From positions 34,977 to 98,976 of the forward strand of contig JALSJN010000011.1 in the NCBI GenBank assembly GCA_026989335.1: a DNA stretch of 64,000 nt. The letters run 5' to 3'. Of this stretch, positions 63,881 to 64,000 are shown piece after piece. The position numbers and the translations under genes are program-made. The notes under the pieces are model-generated. The model had not been told where the DNA came from and ran no database searches. It worked only from the letters and a program-made list of their open reading frames with translations. The DNA is from Thiotrichaceae bacterium. GTDB lineage: Bacteria; Pseudomonadota; Gammaproteobacteria; Thiotrichales; Thiotrichaceae. Position 1 is the stretch's first letter, and every line of letters begins with the position of its first letter.

Positions 63881-63935
63881 TTAAGGATTGACTGATCAAG
63901 CCACTAATTTTAAGAATATTAGTTTTCAGATTAAT
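63881..63935. repeat. Probable further copy of the TTAA-type mini-element (partial)
   Basis: TTAAGGATTGACTGATCAAG followed by AATTTT closely matches the inverted right end of the element at 44414-44499. Copy truncated or continuing beyond the window; its other end is not seen. Confidence 0.4.
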
Positions 63936-64000
63936 TTTTAAAAAATCACACATAATGTGTCCTGTTTCTATCTATTTTTATATTTTCTTACCCATCAAAC

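Noticed and set aside
1..64000. tRNA genes, rRNA genes, prophage or full insertion sequences
   Set aside because: I looked for T-loop patterns, transposase motifs and phage genes by eye and saw none; a short tRNA could still be missed without a program.

Overview
The window is 64 kb of chromosome from an AT-rich (roughly 40% GC by eye) Gram-negative bacterium. The gene order and families point to a free-living, probably aquatic gammaproteobacterium: hemC-hemD-hemX-hemY, rpoZ-spoT-ridA, gatCAB, lexA, a 6S RNA, an LpxL-type lipid A acyltransferase, and NtrC/sigma-54 control of a glutamine synthetase. A Thiotrichales-like relative (Cycloclasticus or Methylophaga type) is my guess from gene content only. 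I found no rRNA, tRNA, CRISPR array, prophage or intact transposase. Mobile DNA is present only as short non-autonomous elements and dispersed repeats.

Layout. 1-4.4 kb (minus): argD-argF, a leucine-rich-repeat protein kinase, sodB. 4.6-8.6 kb: a large ImpA/M60-type metalloprotease lipoprotein. 8.6-9.35 kb is non-coding and holds a repeat fragment and a probable structured small RNA on the minus strand. 9.35-12.6 kb: sseB-like gene, secreted ankyrin protein, lexA, 6S RNA. 12.7-16.9 kb: heme operon hemCDXY (minus). 17.0-22.5 kb: thioredoxin-fold protein, repeats, then an operon of a PiT phosphate transporter, a DUF4956 membrane protein, a VTC-type polyphosphate polymerase and an HlyD-like adaptor. 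22.7-27.6 kb: second ankyrin protein, type III glutamine synthetase with a sigma-54/NtrC promoter, a TTAA-flanked mini-element, a small membrane protein and an XRE/MmyB regulator. 27.7-36.0 kb (minus): Cys/His-rich protein, CusB, CusA, two outer-membrane factors and a 28-residue membrane microprotein closed by a terminator. 36.3-39.1 kb: rhodanese, voltage-gated ion channel, hemerythrin, second rhodanese. 39.6-44.0 kb: DUF2189 protein, SCO protein, LpxL, CinA-like protein, ferrochelatase. 44.1-47.1 kb: rpoZ, mini-element, spoT, ridA. 47.1-49.2 kb: a bufferin (MNIO RiPP) operon bufA2-bufB-bufC. 49.3-54.4 kb: GNAT protein, sixA, a frameshifted Gly-rich secreted protein gene, gatCAB. 54.6-64 kb: beta-propeller lipoprotein, then a decaprenyl-phosphoryl-arabinose-like pathway (HAD-UbiA, DprE1-like, DprE2-like, SMR carrier, epimerase), an acyltransferase and a polytopic membrane protein.

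Themes. Copper handling recurs: CusBA with two outer-membrane factors, SCO, the bufferin operon. Heme synthesis is split between hemCDXY and hemH. The most interesting candidates for undescribed biology are the PiT-DUF4956-VTC-adaptor operon, the channel-hemerythrin pair, the bufferin precursor with a lipobox, a SpoT whose synthetase site is destroyed, the pseudoknotted small RNA at about 9.0 kb, and the 28-residue microprotein after the cus operon.
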